Source: Methylobacterium hispanicum (GTDB taxonomy: Bacteria; Pseudomonadota; Alphaproteobacteria; Rhizobiales; Beijerinckiaceae). From it: 64,000 bases of DNA. The notes beneath the pieces are model-generated. The model was not told the origin of the DNA and did no database searches. It saw nothing but the letters and a program-made list of their open reading frames with translations. Positions 36,141 to 44,594 of this stretch are shown piece by piece (the first letter of the stretch is position 1; every line of letters starts with the position of its first letter). A program made the position numbers and the translations under genes. The stretch covers positions 1-64,000 of the forward strand of contig NZ_BPQO01000032.1 of the NCBI RefSeq assembly GCF_022179285.1, written 5' to 3'.

Positions 36141-37748
36141 TTATGCTTTTTGTTTGGAGCGGGAACCCAATCTAACACCGGCCATCACTTTCAAGTAATG
36201 GTCGGCCTCCGATTTATGAACCTGCTTGAACCATGCATATTTTTCGCCGTCTAGAAGCTTATCGCTTTTTTCGATGACGTGAAATATCGCTCGGCGGACC
36301 GGAAGACTCACTTTTGAGTAAAGACGGCGAAAAGATAACAACATTTCTCTATCCGCTATATCTCTCGTTCTAAGTATAAATTCTCTCAAAAATATAGGGT
36401 TCGTGCTCAACTTAAGTCCATCAAAAGTTCTCCTAACAAAGTCCAAACTTTGATAGCGGCCGTGGCAGAGAAGTCTCAATATTGCCAAATCAAAAAACGG
36501 AGATCTAGCATATTTTTCATACATTTCGCAGAATGCTTTAGATAAGAGCTCGACTTCGCTATCGCTGAAGCGGCCCTCCTCTTTTATCAATGCATCGACA
36601 ATGTACGTGAGTGAGTGCACATAGCGATCGATCACATCAATGAGATCGATAATCTCTCGGCTATCATTGTAAATAAAACACCGCACAAAATATCTGATAT
36701 TTTCTTCGAGATTGTCCGGACGAGAATTTAAGGTTTTGTTCTTAAGGTCCGTCAAGACTTCGTTCTTATACCTTTTTATTTGCTCTCTGCCAGGATATCG
36801 ATAAGTTTTTATTAGCTTGGAAATATATCCGACAGTCACGAAGGTTTTTTCTTCAACCCGAGCATCTTCATCCTCTGGATCGAAAGCAGCCTTCTGCGGC
36901 TCCTCAGATGGTTCAGTACGATGCTGTTCCAAGTCGATAAAAGTCGTCTTTGATGTATTGATAAACAAAGACTCTTTATCTAATTCTTGAATCAATATAT
37001 TTAAATACGCGTGCGCTTGAGAAAACGACTTCGCAAAAATCCGATAATCGTCGACAAATCTAACAAATTTTATACCCTCTCGCTGAAGAGCTCTATCTAC
37101 AGGAATCAAAGCAGCTTCAGCCAAGAAGCGGCTCGCGTCGCATCCAACAGGTAAGCCGAATGAATTGCGATCCGCCCAAAAGAAAAGAAGTTCATTCAGG
37201 CAGGAAACATACTTGCTTCCACAGCCCAAGCTTGCCAGACTACTCTCCAGCCTATGGAGGTTTAATCTATCGTAGAAATTGGAAATGTCAGTGTTTATTT
37301 TTACTCTGAACGGGCTTTGTTTGCTCAGAATACTAGATTTTTCTCGAAATGATTTGTAATTGTAGCGCTTATCTATTACGTATCCATGCTTTGAGAAGCG
37401 GTAAGAAAAAACTACGTCAGACGCTGCAGGAATTCGCTGAGCTTCAATCGTAGGAGCTATTTCAAAAACCAGCCCAGTATACCGGACTATATCTTCGAAG
37501 TCTATCCAATCGACATTCCGATATGAATATGGCGTCTTGGGGATGGAGAACTTATAAGAAGACCCAACCTGCCAAAGCCTGGGCGATTCGATTGTTTGTC
37601 TGCAACATTGAACTAAACGCTTGCGGAACACTTTATCCTTTAGCATACTCGTCTCAGCATTTGACGAGAATGCTGGAGAAATAAAGACGTCGTCTAATCC
37701 GTTCTTTGTGATATGACGTAGAACGCGAACCGCACTTCGAGGCGACAT
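36141..37748 (-). CDS. Defence-associated-type reverse transcriptase (UG/Abi-like), subtype unassigned
   Basis: A 535-residue protein whose first ~300 residues are a reverse transcriptase core. Motif A is INTDISNFYDRL (Asp154), then GLPVGCDASRFLAEAAL (198-214) and the catalytic FVRFVDDYRIFA (Asp233-Asp234). Residues ~300-535 are helical with no maturase or endonuclease domain, as in the defence-related UG and Abi groups rather than group II introns or retrons. The gene is AT-rich against a GC-rich background, stands alone, and has its own promoter. No accessory gene, nitrilase or second RT is adjacent, and I cannot assign a DRT subtype. The start ATG has no clear ribosome-binding site. Confidence 0.85.
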   Translation of the reverse strand: MSPRSAVRVLRHITKNGLDDVFISPAFSSNAETSMLKDKVFRKRLVQCCRQTIESPRLWQVGSSYKFSIPKTPYSYRNVDWIDFEDIVRYTGLVFEIAPTIEAQRIPAASDVVFSYRFSKHGYVIDKRYNYKSFREKSSILSKQSPFRVKINTDISNFYDRLNLHRLESSLASLGCGSKYVSCLNELLFFWADRNSFGLPVGCDASRFLAEAALIPVDRALQREGIKFVRFVDDYRIFAKSFSQAHAYLNILIQELDKESLFINTSKTTFIDLEQHRTEPSEEPQKAAFDPEDEDARVEEKTFVTVGYISKLIKTYRYPGREQIKRYKNEVLTDLKNKTLNSRPDNLEENIRYFVRCFIYNDSREIIDLIDVIDRYVHSLTYIVDALIKEEGRFSDSEVELLSKAFCEMYEKYARSPFFDLAILRLLCHGRYQSLDFVRRTFDGLKLSTNPIFLREFILRTRDIADREMLLSFRRLYSKVSLPVRRAIFHVIEKSDKLLDGEKYAWFKQVHKSEADHYLKVMAGVRLGSRSKQKA

Positions 37749-37903
37749 TAGGAAACCAGCACAAACACAACCTTAGATATCGTATGCTGCGGCCACTGGC
37801 GATCCAAGGCGATAGGACTCACAAGTCTGACTTTTCAACAATTATGATCAAGCGCGGGGTATACTCCTAGGTGTTCCGGTGGCTGCGGCCCGAATGCCTG
37901 GGT
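37749..37903. other. Leader of the reverse transcriptase and right edge of the island
   Basis: The composition returns to high GC between about 37855 and 37880. The region holds the promoter at 37779-37807 and a small inverted repeat GACT-CACA-AGTC near 37818-37829. No direct repeats flanking the island were found. A template or partner RNA, known for some defence RTs, could begin upstream of this promoter but none is recognisable. Confidence 0.45.
37779..37807 (-). promoter_or_regulatory. Predicted sigma70-type promoter of the reverse transcriptase
   Basis: On the minus strand TTGGAT and TACGAT are separated by exactly 17 bases. Transcription would begin about 24 bases before the RT start codon, giving a short leader. 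Confidence 0.5.
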
Positions 37904-38602
37904 TCACCACCCCCGACGCTCCCCCTCCCCCGGCACCCGCCCCTGCGGCGTGAGGCCGTTGATCACCTCGGGGAGAACCTGGGCGAGTTGGGTGAGCAGC
38001 GTGTCGCGGTTCATCCCCGTGGCGCGCTCCAGGGTGCCGAGCGTGTCGGGGCCGAGCGCGTCGGCGAGCTGGTTGGGCTGGACGGGGCGGTTCTGGCCGT
38101 GGCCGATCCACGACTCGATCACGTCGCCGAGGCCGCCGCGGCGGAACCCCTCGATCAGGCCGTCGAGGCCGCCGAGATCGGGCCGGTCGCCGGGCTCGCG
38201 GTCGAGATGGGCGTAGGGGCCGGCGCCGGGCGCGCGATCCGGGGACCCGCCGGGGCCGTCCAGCATGCCGGAGAGGTCGCTGAAATCGCCGGGCGGCAGC
38301 GGCGCGTCGCGGCGGCCGCCCTCCTGGTCCCAGCCGCCGGAGCCGGAGCCGCCCCTGTCGCCGTCGCGCCCGTAGGGACCGGCGCCGCCGCTACGGTCGG
38401 CCTCCGGCCCGGGCTCGCCCTGGTGCCCGCGCCCGAAGATGTCGCCGAAGCCGCCGCTCGCGCCCTTGGCCAGCAGCAGCATCAGCAGCGCCTTCACGAT
38501 CGGCGACATCGCCGACCCGGCGGACCCGCCGGACTGACCGCTTCTGCCGCCGCCGAGCACCTGACCCAGCACCCCGCCGATCACCGTATCGAGCAGACCC
38601 AT
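37904..38602 (-). CDS. YidB-like (DUF937) protein
   Basis: A 232-residue protein. MGLLDTVIGGVLGQVLGGG at the N-terminus and the C-terminal FRRGGLGDVIESWIGHGQNRPVQPNQLADALGPDTLGTLERATGMNRDTLLTQLAQVLPEVINGLTP carry the YidB fold. The middle is a Gly/Pro/Asp-rich linker longer than in E. coli YidB. Function unknown. Upstream of the start is the 950-base gene-poor region. Confidence 0.85.
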   Translation of the reverse strand: MGLLDTVIGGVLGQVLGGGRSGQSGGSAGSAMSPIVKALLMLLLAKGASGGFGDIFGRGHQGEPGPEADRSGGAGPYGRDGDRGGSGSGGWDQEGGRRDAPLPPGDFSDLSGMLDGPGGSPDRAPGAGPYAHLDREPGDRPDLGGLDGLIEGFRRGGLGDVIESWIGHGQNRPVQPNQLADALGPDTLGTLERATGMNRDTLLTQLAQVLPEVINGLTPQGRVPGEGERRGW

Positions 38603-38775
38603 GGCGTTCTCCTGCGGACGTTTGCGTGCCGGGCGCGTCCGGGGCGAGAGCGCCGCCGGGCTTCGGGCTGGTTAACGGCCCGGTCGGGCGCGGGGTTGCG
38701 TGGCACCCGCGCGGCTCCCCCCTCCCCGCTCTGCGCAGGGGAATCGCAGAGGGCGGTCTGCGCCTCGCTGCCGCC

Positions 38776-38940
38776 TGAGGCGCGGGTCCCCTCTCCCATA
38801 GGGAGAGGTCTGCTTTCGCAGAAAGCCGGGTGAGGGGTATGAGGCTTCAGGACGAAGCGCTGCTCTGAACGCGCGTCGATGTCGTGCTCAAGTCTGTGAG
38901 GTCATACCCCTCACCCCAACCCTCTCCCTATGGGAGAGGG
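38776..38940. repeat. Dispersed 165-base hairpin element, copy 2
   Basis: Same length and orientation as the copy at 13091-13255. The first ~75 and last ~45 bases are nearly identical in the two copies, including both CTCTCCC/GGGAGAG cores and the GGGTGAGGGGTATGAGG arm; the middle ~35 bases differ by substitutions only. No target-site duplication is evident. Confidence 0.9.
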
Positions 38941-38987
38941 AGCCGGAGAGGGGGCGGGGACCGCGCGCCTCATTTAAGACAAAAGTC

Positions 38988-39016
38988 TTGACACGCAAGA
39001 ACAAACCGCGTACACA
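38988..39016 (+). promoter_or_regulatory. Near-consensus sigma70 promoter without an assigned gene
   Basis: TTGACA and TACACA are separated by 17 bases. The -35 box overlaps an inverted repeat AAGAC-AAAA-GTCTT (38976-38989), a plausible operator. The local sequence is AT-rich in a GC-rich region. Start of transcription is expected near 39023. Confidence 0.6.
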
Positions 39017-39556
39017 CCTCCCCGCGCGCTGCCCCGGCATCGCGGCGGGTCCTGCCTCCCGCCGCGGTGCCGCAGCAGGGAGCCTCGTCCGGATGACCGC
39101 CGGAGGGGGCCGCAGGGCAGCGCGGCGGTTCCCGCGTCACCGGCCGGTCAGCCGGTGCCCCGGGCGCCTCTGCGCGACTCAGGGCCGTTCTCGGCGCGTA
39201 GCCCGGACCACAACGGGACGGCGCCGATAGTCCGGCCTGCACAGGTCGTAGGAACCGATGCCGGGCCCACTACGAGGTCCGGTGCAGGACGCGTGAAGTC
39301 TGCCGAGGCGGATTCCGGATCGGGGCGCGAACCGCGATACCGGGGCCACCGAGATCGGGGTCGATGCAGGCGGGTAGACAAGAAACCGCGACGCAAAGCC
39401 GGATGCGACCGGGCGCCCGTCGCCCCCCGCATCCGCGGGACGCCGGGGAACTCGGTATCCGTACGCACATCGTCTTGGGTTCCGCGGCGTCCCGCGTCTC
39501 CCTCTCGGCCATGCCTCCGGCGCTCACCGCGCGCGGGGCCGAACCCGCGTGGGCCC

Positions 39557-39880
39557 TCAGCCCTCGCCGTCCTCGACCTCGATGCCGTGCTCGGCCAGAA
39601 TCCAGAAGATCGCCTCGAGGTCCTCCGCCGAGACGTCGCGCGGGGGCAGCGCCTCCTCCAGATCCTCGTAGGTCAGGGCGCGGCTGCGCTGGCGCTCGGC
39701 CTTGGCGAGCAGCGCGTCCACCGCCCGGCGGATGTCGGCGGGCAGCGCGTCGAGGCTCGGCAGGCGGTAGGTGAAGGCGGGGCGGAGCGCCGATTCGAGC
39801 AGGCCGTCGATGATCGCCTGGCGACGCGCGTGCGCGTCGTCCCGATCCGGCTGGTCCTTCTTGGTCGGCCGCTTGCCCAT
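39557..39880 (-). CDS. Stand-alone sigma-70 region 1.1-like protein
   Basis: A 107-residue protein. Residues ~65-105 (RALTYEDLEEALPPRDVSAEDLEAIFWILAEHGIEVEDGEG) resemble region 1.1 of primary sigma factors, the acidic module that occupies the RNA polymerase DNA channel. No other sigma region is present; the N-terminal half is basic (MGKRPTKKDQPDRDDAHARRQ). It could modulate RNA polymerase or sigma, but that is inference. It precedes no obvious partner; gor lies downstream on the same strand with a 54-base gap. Confidence 0.75.
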   Translation of the reverse strand: MGKRPTKKDQPDRDDAHARRQAIIDGLLESALRPAFTYRLPSLDALPADIRRAVDALLAKAERQRSRALTYEDLEEALPPRDVSAEDLEAIFWILAEHGIEVEDGEG

Positions 39881-39934
39881 GCGGGCTGATCTAGACCGCG
39901 CCCGCCCCGCGTCGAGTCCCGCGCGCGACGCCGG

Positions 39935-41317
39935 CTAGCCGACGCCGACCGGGCGCTTCGTCACCGCGGGCACCCGCATGGTGACGAGTTCCTCCGACGC
40001 CGTGGGGTGGACCGCGACGGTGCGGTCGAAATCGGCCTTGGTCGCCCCCATCGTGACCGCGATGCCGACCGCCTGGATGATCTCGCCCGCATCGTGCCCG
40101 ACGACGTGGACGCCGACCACCCGGTCGCTCTCGGGCTCGACCAGCACCTTCATCAGGACGCGCTCCTGCCGGCCCGACAGCGTCGCCTTCATGGGCCGGA
40201 AGGCGGCGCGGTAGACGTCGATGGCGCCGTAGCAGGCCCGCGCCGTGTCCTCGTTGTGGCCGACCACGCCGATCTCGGGCGTGGAGAACACCGCGGTCGG
40301 GATCAGGCGGTGATCGACGCACGAGGGCTTGGCCCCGAACACCGTGTCGGCGAAGGCGTGGCCCTCGCGGATCGCGATCGGGGTGAGGTTCGCCCGGTTG
40401 GTGACGTCGCCGACCGCGTAGATCGAGGGCACGCGGGTCTGCGACCACGCATCGACCGGGATCGCGCCGGCCGCGTCGAGGTCGATGCCGACCCGCTCCA
40501 GCCCGAGCCCGGCGACGTTCGGGCGGCGCCCCGTAGCAACGAGCACCTGATCGACCACGAGGCTCGCGCCGTCGTCGAGGGTGGCGCGGATGCCGCCCTC
40601 CGCCCGCTCCAGTCGCTGGAGCGTGCGGCCGAGGCGCAGGTCCATGCGCTGGGCGTAGGCTTCGCCGAGCGCGTCGCGCACCTCCTCGTCGAAGCCGCGC
40701 AGCAGCTTGGCGCCCCGGTGCAGCAGGGTGGTCCGCGAGCCGAGGGCCGCGAAGACGCCCGCGAACTCCACCGCGATGTAGCCGCCGCCGACGACGAGGA
40801 TGCGCTCGGGCAACGATTCCAGCTCGAACACTTCGTTCGAGGTGATGCCGAGCTCGCCCCCGGGGATCGCCGGCTCCTTCACCGGGTGGGCGCCCACCGC
40901 CACGAGGATGTGGCCCGCCGTGACGCGCCGGTCCGAGCCGACGAGGCGGACCGTGTGCGGGTCCTCGATCACGGCGCGCTCGGGGTGGATCTCGACCCCG
41001 GCGCGGATGAGGTTGGCGTCGTAGATGCCCTCCAGCCGCGTCACCTCGGCGTCGCGGCGCTGTTTGAGCACCGACCAGTCGAAGCGGGGTTTCTCCACGC
41101 TCCAGCCGAAGCCCGCCGCGTCCTCGAACTCGTCCGCGAAGCGGCCCGCATAGACCATCAGCTTCTTGGGCACGCAGCCGCGGATCACGCAGGTGCCGCC
41201 GACCCGGTACTCCTCGGCGAGCCGCACCCGGGCGCCGTAGCCGGCCGCGATCCGCGCCGCCCGCACCCCGCCCGAGCCGCCGCCGATGACGAAGAGGTCG
41301 CAGTCGAAGTCGCTCAT
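39935..41317 (-). CDS. gor: Glutathione-disulfide reductase
   Basis: A 460-residue flavoprotein that reduces oxidised glutathione with NADPH. FAD site VIGGGSGGVRAARIAA, redox pair Cys43/Cys48 in GGTCVIRGCVPKKLM, NADPH site VVGGGYIAVEFAG, and the C-terminal HPTASEELVTMR with the catalytic His. The start overlaps the stop of the upstream O-antigen ligase-like gene by four bases. Confidence 0.95.
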   Translation of the reverse strand: MSDFDCDLFVIGGGSGGVRAARIAAGYGARVRLAEEYRVGGTCVIRGCVPKKLMVYAGRFADEFEDAAGFGWSVEKPRFDWSVLKQRRDAEVTRLEGIYDANLIRAGVEIHPERAVIEDPHTVRLVGSDRRVTAGHILVAVGAHPVKEPAIPGGELGITSNEVFELESLPERILVVGGGYIAVEFAGVFAALGSRTTLLHRGAKLLRGFDEEVRDALGEAYAQRMDLRLGRTLQRLERAEGGIRATLDDGASLVVDQVLVATGRRPNVAGLGLERVGIDLDAAGAIPVDAWSQTRVPSIYAVGDVTNRANLTPIAIREGHAFADTVFGAKPSCVDHRLIPTAVFSTPEIGVVGHNEDTARACYGAIDVYRAAFRPMKATLSGRQERVLMKVLVEPESDRVVGVHVVGHDAGEIIQAVGIAVTMGATKADFDRTVAVHPTASEELVTMRVPAVTKRPVGVG

Positions 41318-42525
41318 GCGGGTCCGCTCCGGGTTCTCGTGGCCTCGCGCAGCCACGTGATGGCAGCGCCGAGCGACGCCGTCCACCACGCCGCCCAGGC
41401 GTTGTGCTCCACGAAGGCGATCGCCGCCGCCGCCGCCGCGAGGCCGAGCGCGGCCGCCGCCTCGGGCCGGGAGAGGGCCACGACCGGGCGCAGGGACAGG
41501 AAGAGGGCCAGCGCCAGCAACACCGCGCCGACGAGCCCGAGTTCGGCCCAGACTTGGAGGAACGTGTTGTGCGGGTGGCCGACCGCCAGCATCGGCCGAA
41601 GCTCCGGCTCGATGCGCGCGGCGACGGGCGTCTCGGCGAAGCGCGGCGCCACGCCGAAGCCCGCCCCGCGCCACGGATCGGCGGCGACCGCCGCCCCGAA
41701 GCTCCGCGCGATGGCGACGCGGGCGCGGGAGGAGGATTGCACCAGCCGCGCGTGGGCCGCCTCCGGCATCAGCCGCTCCAAGAGATCGCCCTCGACGGGG
41801 GCCAGGGCCACGGCGAGCCCGAGGCCGAGGCCGGCGAGGCCCATCGCCACCCGCCGGGGCAGCGCGGCGGCGAGCGCCGCCATGGCGAGGCCGGCGAAGA
41901 GACCCATCGCGGCGGCGCCGCTGATCGAGCGCAGCGCGCCGACCATCGCGAGGGCGAGCGCCAGAGCCGCGAGGACGCGCCGCCCGCGCCGCCACAGAAC
42001 CAGCGCGACGGGGCCGGCGAGCAGCACCAGGGTCATGGCCGGGCGGTTGAACACGAAGGCGGCGTCGCGCTGCCCGAGCCAGGCCTGGACGCGCAGATCG
42101 GTGGCGAGGCTGGCCCCGATGATCAGCGCCGCCAGGGCGAGCGACAGGCAGGCGAGCGGGCCGGCGAAGGCCGGGATCCGTCCGGGCGCGAGCCGCGCGA
42201 GCAGGAAGGCGGCCAAAAGCGTCGGCGCGAACTCGGAGAGGGCGCGCAGCGAGACGGCCGGGAACGGCGTCCAGGCGAAGGAGGCGAGCGCCCAGGCCAG
42301 CAGCGCCAGCACGGCGAGGCCCGGCGCCGCGCGCAGGGCCGCCACGAGGTCGCGCGCCGTGCCCGCCGCATCCTCGGCGAGCCGGCCGGCCAGGAAGAGA
42401 AGCGCCGCCACCGCGACGAGGACCGGGCTGGAGCGGTTGGCCAGCGCCATCGCCAGCGGAACGAGCGCGAGCGCGGCGCCGCCCGCGCCGTAGAGGCGGG
42501 CCGCGAGCGGACCGGGAGGCGTCAC
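41314..42525 (-). CDS. O-antigen ligase/Wzy-like polymerase
   Basis: A 403-residue polytopic membrane protein with 10-12 hydrophobic helices. The marks of the Wzy_C/O-antigen ligase group are the periplasmic stretch with WRGAGFGVAPRF, and HPHNTFLQVWAELGLVGAVLLALALF. It could ligate or polymerise a surface polysaccharide. Its position between a DUF2059 gene and gor gives no further clue. Confidence 0.82.
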   Translation of the reverse strand: MTPPGPLAARLYGAGGAALALVPLAMALANRSSPVLVAVAALLFLAGRLAEDAAGTARDLVAALRAAPGLAVLALLAWALASFAWTPFPAVSLRALSEFAPTLLAAFLLARLAPGRIPAFAGPLACLSLALAALIIGASLATDLRVQAWLGQRDAAFVFNRPAMTLVLLAGPVALVLWRRGRRVLAALALALAMVGALRSISGAAAMGLFAGLAMAALAAALPRRVAMGLAGLGLGLAVALAPVEGDLLERLMPEAAHARLVQSSSRARVAIARSFGAAVAADPWRGAGFGVAPRFAETPVAARIEPELRPMLAVGHPHNTFLQVWAELGLVGAVLLALALFLSLRPVVALSRPEAAAALGLAAAAAAIAFVEHNAWAAWWTASLGAAITWLREATRTRSGPA

Positions 42526-42528
42526 CGG

Positions 42529-43068
42529 CTACTGGAGCTGGTGGCCGCGCTTGCCCAGCTCCGCGCGCACCCGCACCATCACGTACTCGGAGACCTCCTG
42601 GGTCCAGTTCTGCATGGCCTGCACCATCTCGTCGAGCACGGCGGGCTGGGACTCGACGTAGCGCTTGCCGGCGGGCGAGCGGAAGAAGGCCGCGATGTCC
42701 TTCAACTCCGCCTCGGTGAGCTTGTCGGCGTAGATCTTGGCCGCCGTGTCGACCATGCGCTGCTTCTGAAGCTCCATCTCGGGCTGGAGCGCGGCCAGCA
42801 CCTCGTCGAGGTCCTTGGCGAGTTCCGGCCGGGTGACCGCCTGCTGGCGGATCTGGTCCGCGAAGGCCGGGATGATCGAATCGAACGAGCGCGCGATGCC
42901 CGACGAGAGCATCACCTCGCGGGCGAGCGCGAGGTGGTTGGCGTTCGGGGCGGGCTGGGCCGCGGCCGGCTTCGCCGCGGGCGCGGCGGGCTTCTGCGCC
43001 TGGGCAGGGGCAGCACTCGGCAGAGCGACGGCAAGGAACGCCAGGGCGGCGGCGAGGCGGCGTGTCAT
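42529..43068 (-). CDS. DUF2059 secreted protein
   Basis: A 179-residue protein: signal peptide MTRRLAAALAFLAVALPSAAPAQA, an Ala/Pro/Lys-rich linker, then the DUF2059 domain (ELAKDLDEVLAALQPEMELQKQRMVDTAAKIYADKLTEAELKDIAAFFRSPAGKRYVE). Periplasmic; function unknown. The ATG at 43068 is preceded by GGAAGG, whereas an ATG ten codons earlier is not. Confidence 0.85.
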   Translation of the reverse strand: MTRRLAAALAFLAVALPSAAPAQAQKPAAPAAKPAAAQPAPNANHLALAREVMLSSGIARSFDSIIPAFADQIRQQAVTRPELAKDLDEVLAALQPEMELQKQRMVDTAAKIYADKLTEAELKDIAAFFRSPAGKRYVESQPAVLDEMVQAMQNWTQEVSEYVMVRVRAELGKRGHQLQ

Positions 43069-43112
43069 GGGAGCCTTCCGGAAGAGAATCGCGTGCATGG
43101 CCGGGGGCGCGC

Positions 43113-43877
43113 TCAGCCGATCCGGCCCAGCACGGTGACGTGCGCCTGGCCCGCCCGGTCCTCGGCGAGGATCGCGGCGGTGGCGAGACCGAGGAACAGG
43201 CCGTGCTCGACCACCCCCGGCACCGCCCAGAGGGCCGCCGACAGCGCCTCGGGATCGTGGATCGCGCCGAGATGGGCGTCGAGGATGTGGTGGCCGCCGT
43301 CGGTGACGAGCGGCGCGCCATCGGGGGCGAGGCGGAGCCGCACCTCACCGGTGCATCCGGTCCGGGCGATCGCCGCCTCGACGGCGACGCGGGTGGCGGT
43401 GCGGCCGAAGGGGTTCACCTCGATCGGCAGCGGGAAGGCGCCGAGCGTGGCGACGCGCTTGGCGGCGTCCGCGATCACCACCATGCGGGTGCTGGCGAAG
43501 GCCACGATCTTCTCGCGCAGCAGCGCCGCGCCGCCGCCCTTGATCAGGCGGAGCTGCCCATCGACCTCGTCGGCGCCGTCGATCGTGAGATCGAGCTGCG
43601 GGATCTCGTCGAGGGTGGCGAGCGGGATGCCCTCGGCCTCGGCCTGGATCCGGGTCGCCTCCGAGGTCGGCACGCCGACCACGTCGAGCCCGTCGCGCAC
43701 GCGCGCGCCGAGCAGGGCGACGAAGGCGGCGGCCGTCGAGCCGGTGCCGAGCCCGAGCTTCATGCCCGGCTCGACGAGGTCGAGGGCGCGCGCGGCGGCG
43801 GCGCGGCGCAGGTCCGGCCCGCTCAACGTCGGGCTCCGGCGGGGCGGGGGCGGGTCATCGGCGGCAATCCCAGGCAC
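43113..43877 (-). CDS. rpiA: Ribose-5-phosphate isomerase A
   Basis: A 254-residue enzyme interconverting ribose 5-phosphate and ribulose 5-phosphate. GLGTGSTAAAFV, LTIDGADEVDGQLRLIKGGGAALLREKIVA and the DGGHHILD stretch are the RpiA signatures. The N-terminal ~20 residues (Pro-rich) are outside the family; the true start may be later. The pentose phosphate route here serves general sugar-phosphate metabolism. Confidence 0.94.
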   Translation of the reverse strand: MPGIAADDPPPPRRSPTLSGPDLRRAAAARALDLVEPGMKLGLGTGSTAAAFVALLGARVRDGLDVVGVPTSEATRIQAEAEGIPLATLDEIPQLDLTIDGADEVDGQLRLIKGGGAALLREKIVAFASTRMVVIADAAKRVATLGAFPLPIEVNPFGRTATRVAVEAAIARTGCTGEVRLRLAPDGAPLVTDGGHHILDAHLGAIHDPEALSAALWAVPGVVEHGLFLGLATAAILAEDRAGQAHVTVLGRIG

Positions 43878-43966
43878 GGTTCGAGTCGCCGGGGCCCTAG
43901 CACGGCCGCGCCGGGATCGGAACGGCCGTCGAACGACACGTCTCGGGCTTCGTCCGGGCGGCGGCG

Positions 43967-44434
43967 TCAGGGACGTCCGCCCTGCGGCGGCGTAGCGCCC
44001 GCGCCCGCGCGCCCCGGGGCGGCGGGGGCCGCATCCCCGGCGGACTCGGCCGGCGGGTTGGCCTGCTGGGTGCAGACCACCTGCTCCTTCTTCACCAGCA
44101 CGAAGCAGATGCTCATCTCGCCGGTGCGGTAGTTGACCCGGAACACGCCGGCCTCGCGGGTGTGGCGGGTGGCCACGAGCCCGTACTCGGAGGGCACCTG
44201 CGGCCCTGCACCCTCGCCGGCCGCGAAGCAGACGGTGAGGCCGATGCCGCCGCCGCTCTCCTGCAGGCCGTACTGGCAGGAGGTAACCTCGCCCGTGACC
44301 TTGTCGACCCGGTACATCCGGTTGAGGTCGGCCTGGGGCGCCGGGACGAACTCGTAGGCGGCGGCCGAGGCCCGCGTCGAGAGGCCGATGGCGGAGAGGC
44401 AGAGGAGGAGGGCGAGCGGGACGCGACGGGTCAT
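43967..44434 (-). CDS. Secreted protein of unknown function
   Basis: A 155-residue protein: signal peptide MTRRVPLALLLCLSAIGLSTRASA, then RMYRVDKVTGEVTSCQYGLQ and a second similar strand VFRVNYRTGEMSICFVLVKKEQVVC. The two Y/RV..TGE.. units suggest a small repeated beta fold with paired cysteines. The tail is Pro/Ala/Gly-rich. No family is assigned. Divergent from gph. Confidence 0.65.
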   Translation of the reverse strand: MTRRVPLALLLCLSAIGLSTRASAAAYEFVPAPQADLNRMYRVDKVTGEVTSCQYGLQESGGGIGLTVCFAAGEGAGPQVPSEYGLVATRHTREAGVFRVNYRTGEMSICFVLVKKEQVVCTQQANPPAESAGDAAPAAPGRAGAGATPPQGGRP

Positions 44435-44594
44435 GGAGCCGGATCTCGAGACGGGAGACCTCGTGTCGTGGGGATTTCGGGCACGAGTGGGGCGCCCGCG
44501 GCGCGGAGGCCTGGCGCGGGTCGGCCCGTCTCCAGGTTGCCGCCGGAGCGCCGCGCCGCTAGCGATGGCGCACCCGCGAAGCCCGAGAGCGCCC

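Larger units (their letters stand above)
38603..39556. other. 954-base gene-poor region with orphan promoter
   Basis: No reading frame here has a recognisable protein. It holds copy 2 of the 165-base element (38776-38940) and a strong predicted promoter (38988-39016) pointing into 39020-39540, which is GC-rich, contains stem-forming stretches such as ACCGGC-CGGTCA-GCCGGT near 39139, and matches no RNA class I know. An 80-codon Arg-rich frame from 38988 begins inside the promoter and is not credible. Confidence 0.6.

Noticed and set aside
36133..37875. Terminal inverted or direct repeats bounding the reverse transcriptase island.
   Set aside because: TTGAT-type similarity between the left edge (36131-36145) and the complement of the right edge (37838-37853) is weak and no target-site duplication was found.
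38988..39230. An 80-codon Arg-rich plus-strand frame after the orphan promoter.
   Set aside because: Its start lies inside the predicted promoter, there is no ribosome-binding site, and the composition is that of random GC-rich sequence. An RNA is the better reading.
39935..43348. A 1137-codon minus-strand frame that contains glutathione reductase.
   Set aside because: Only the last 460 codons (from ATG 41317) match a protein family; the upstream part lies in the wrong frame across the O-antigen ligase-like and DUF2059 genes.
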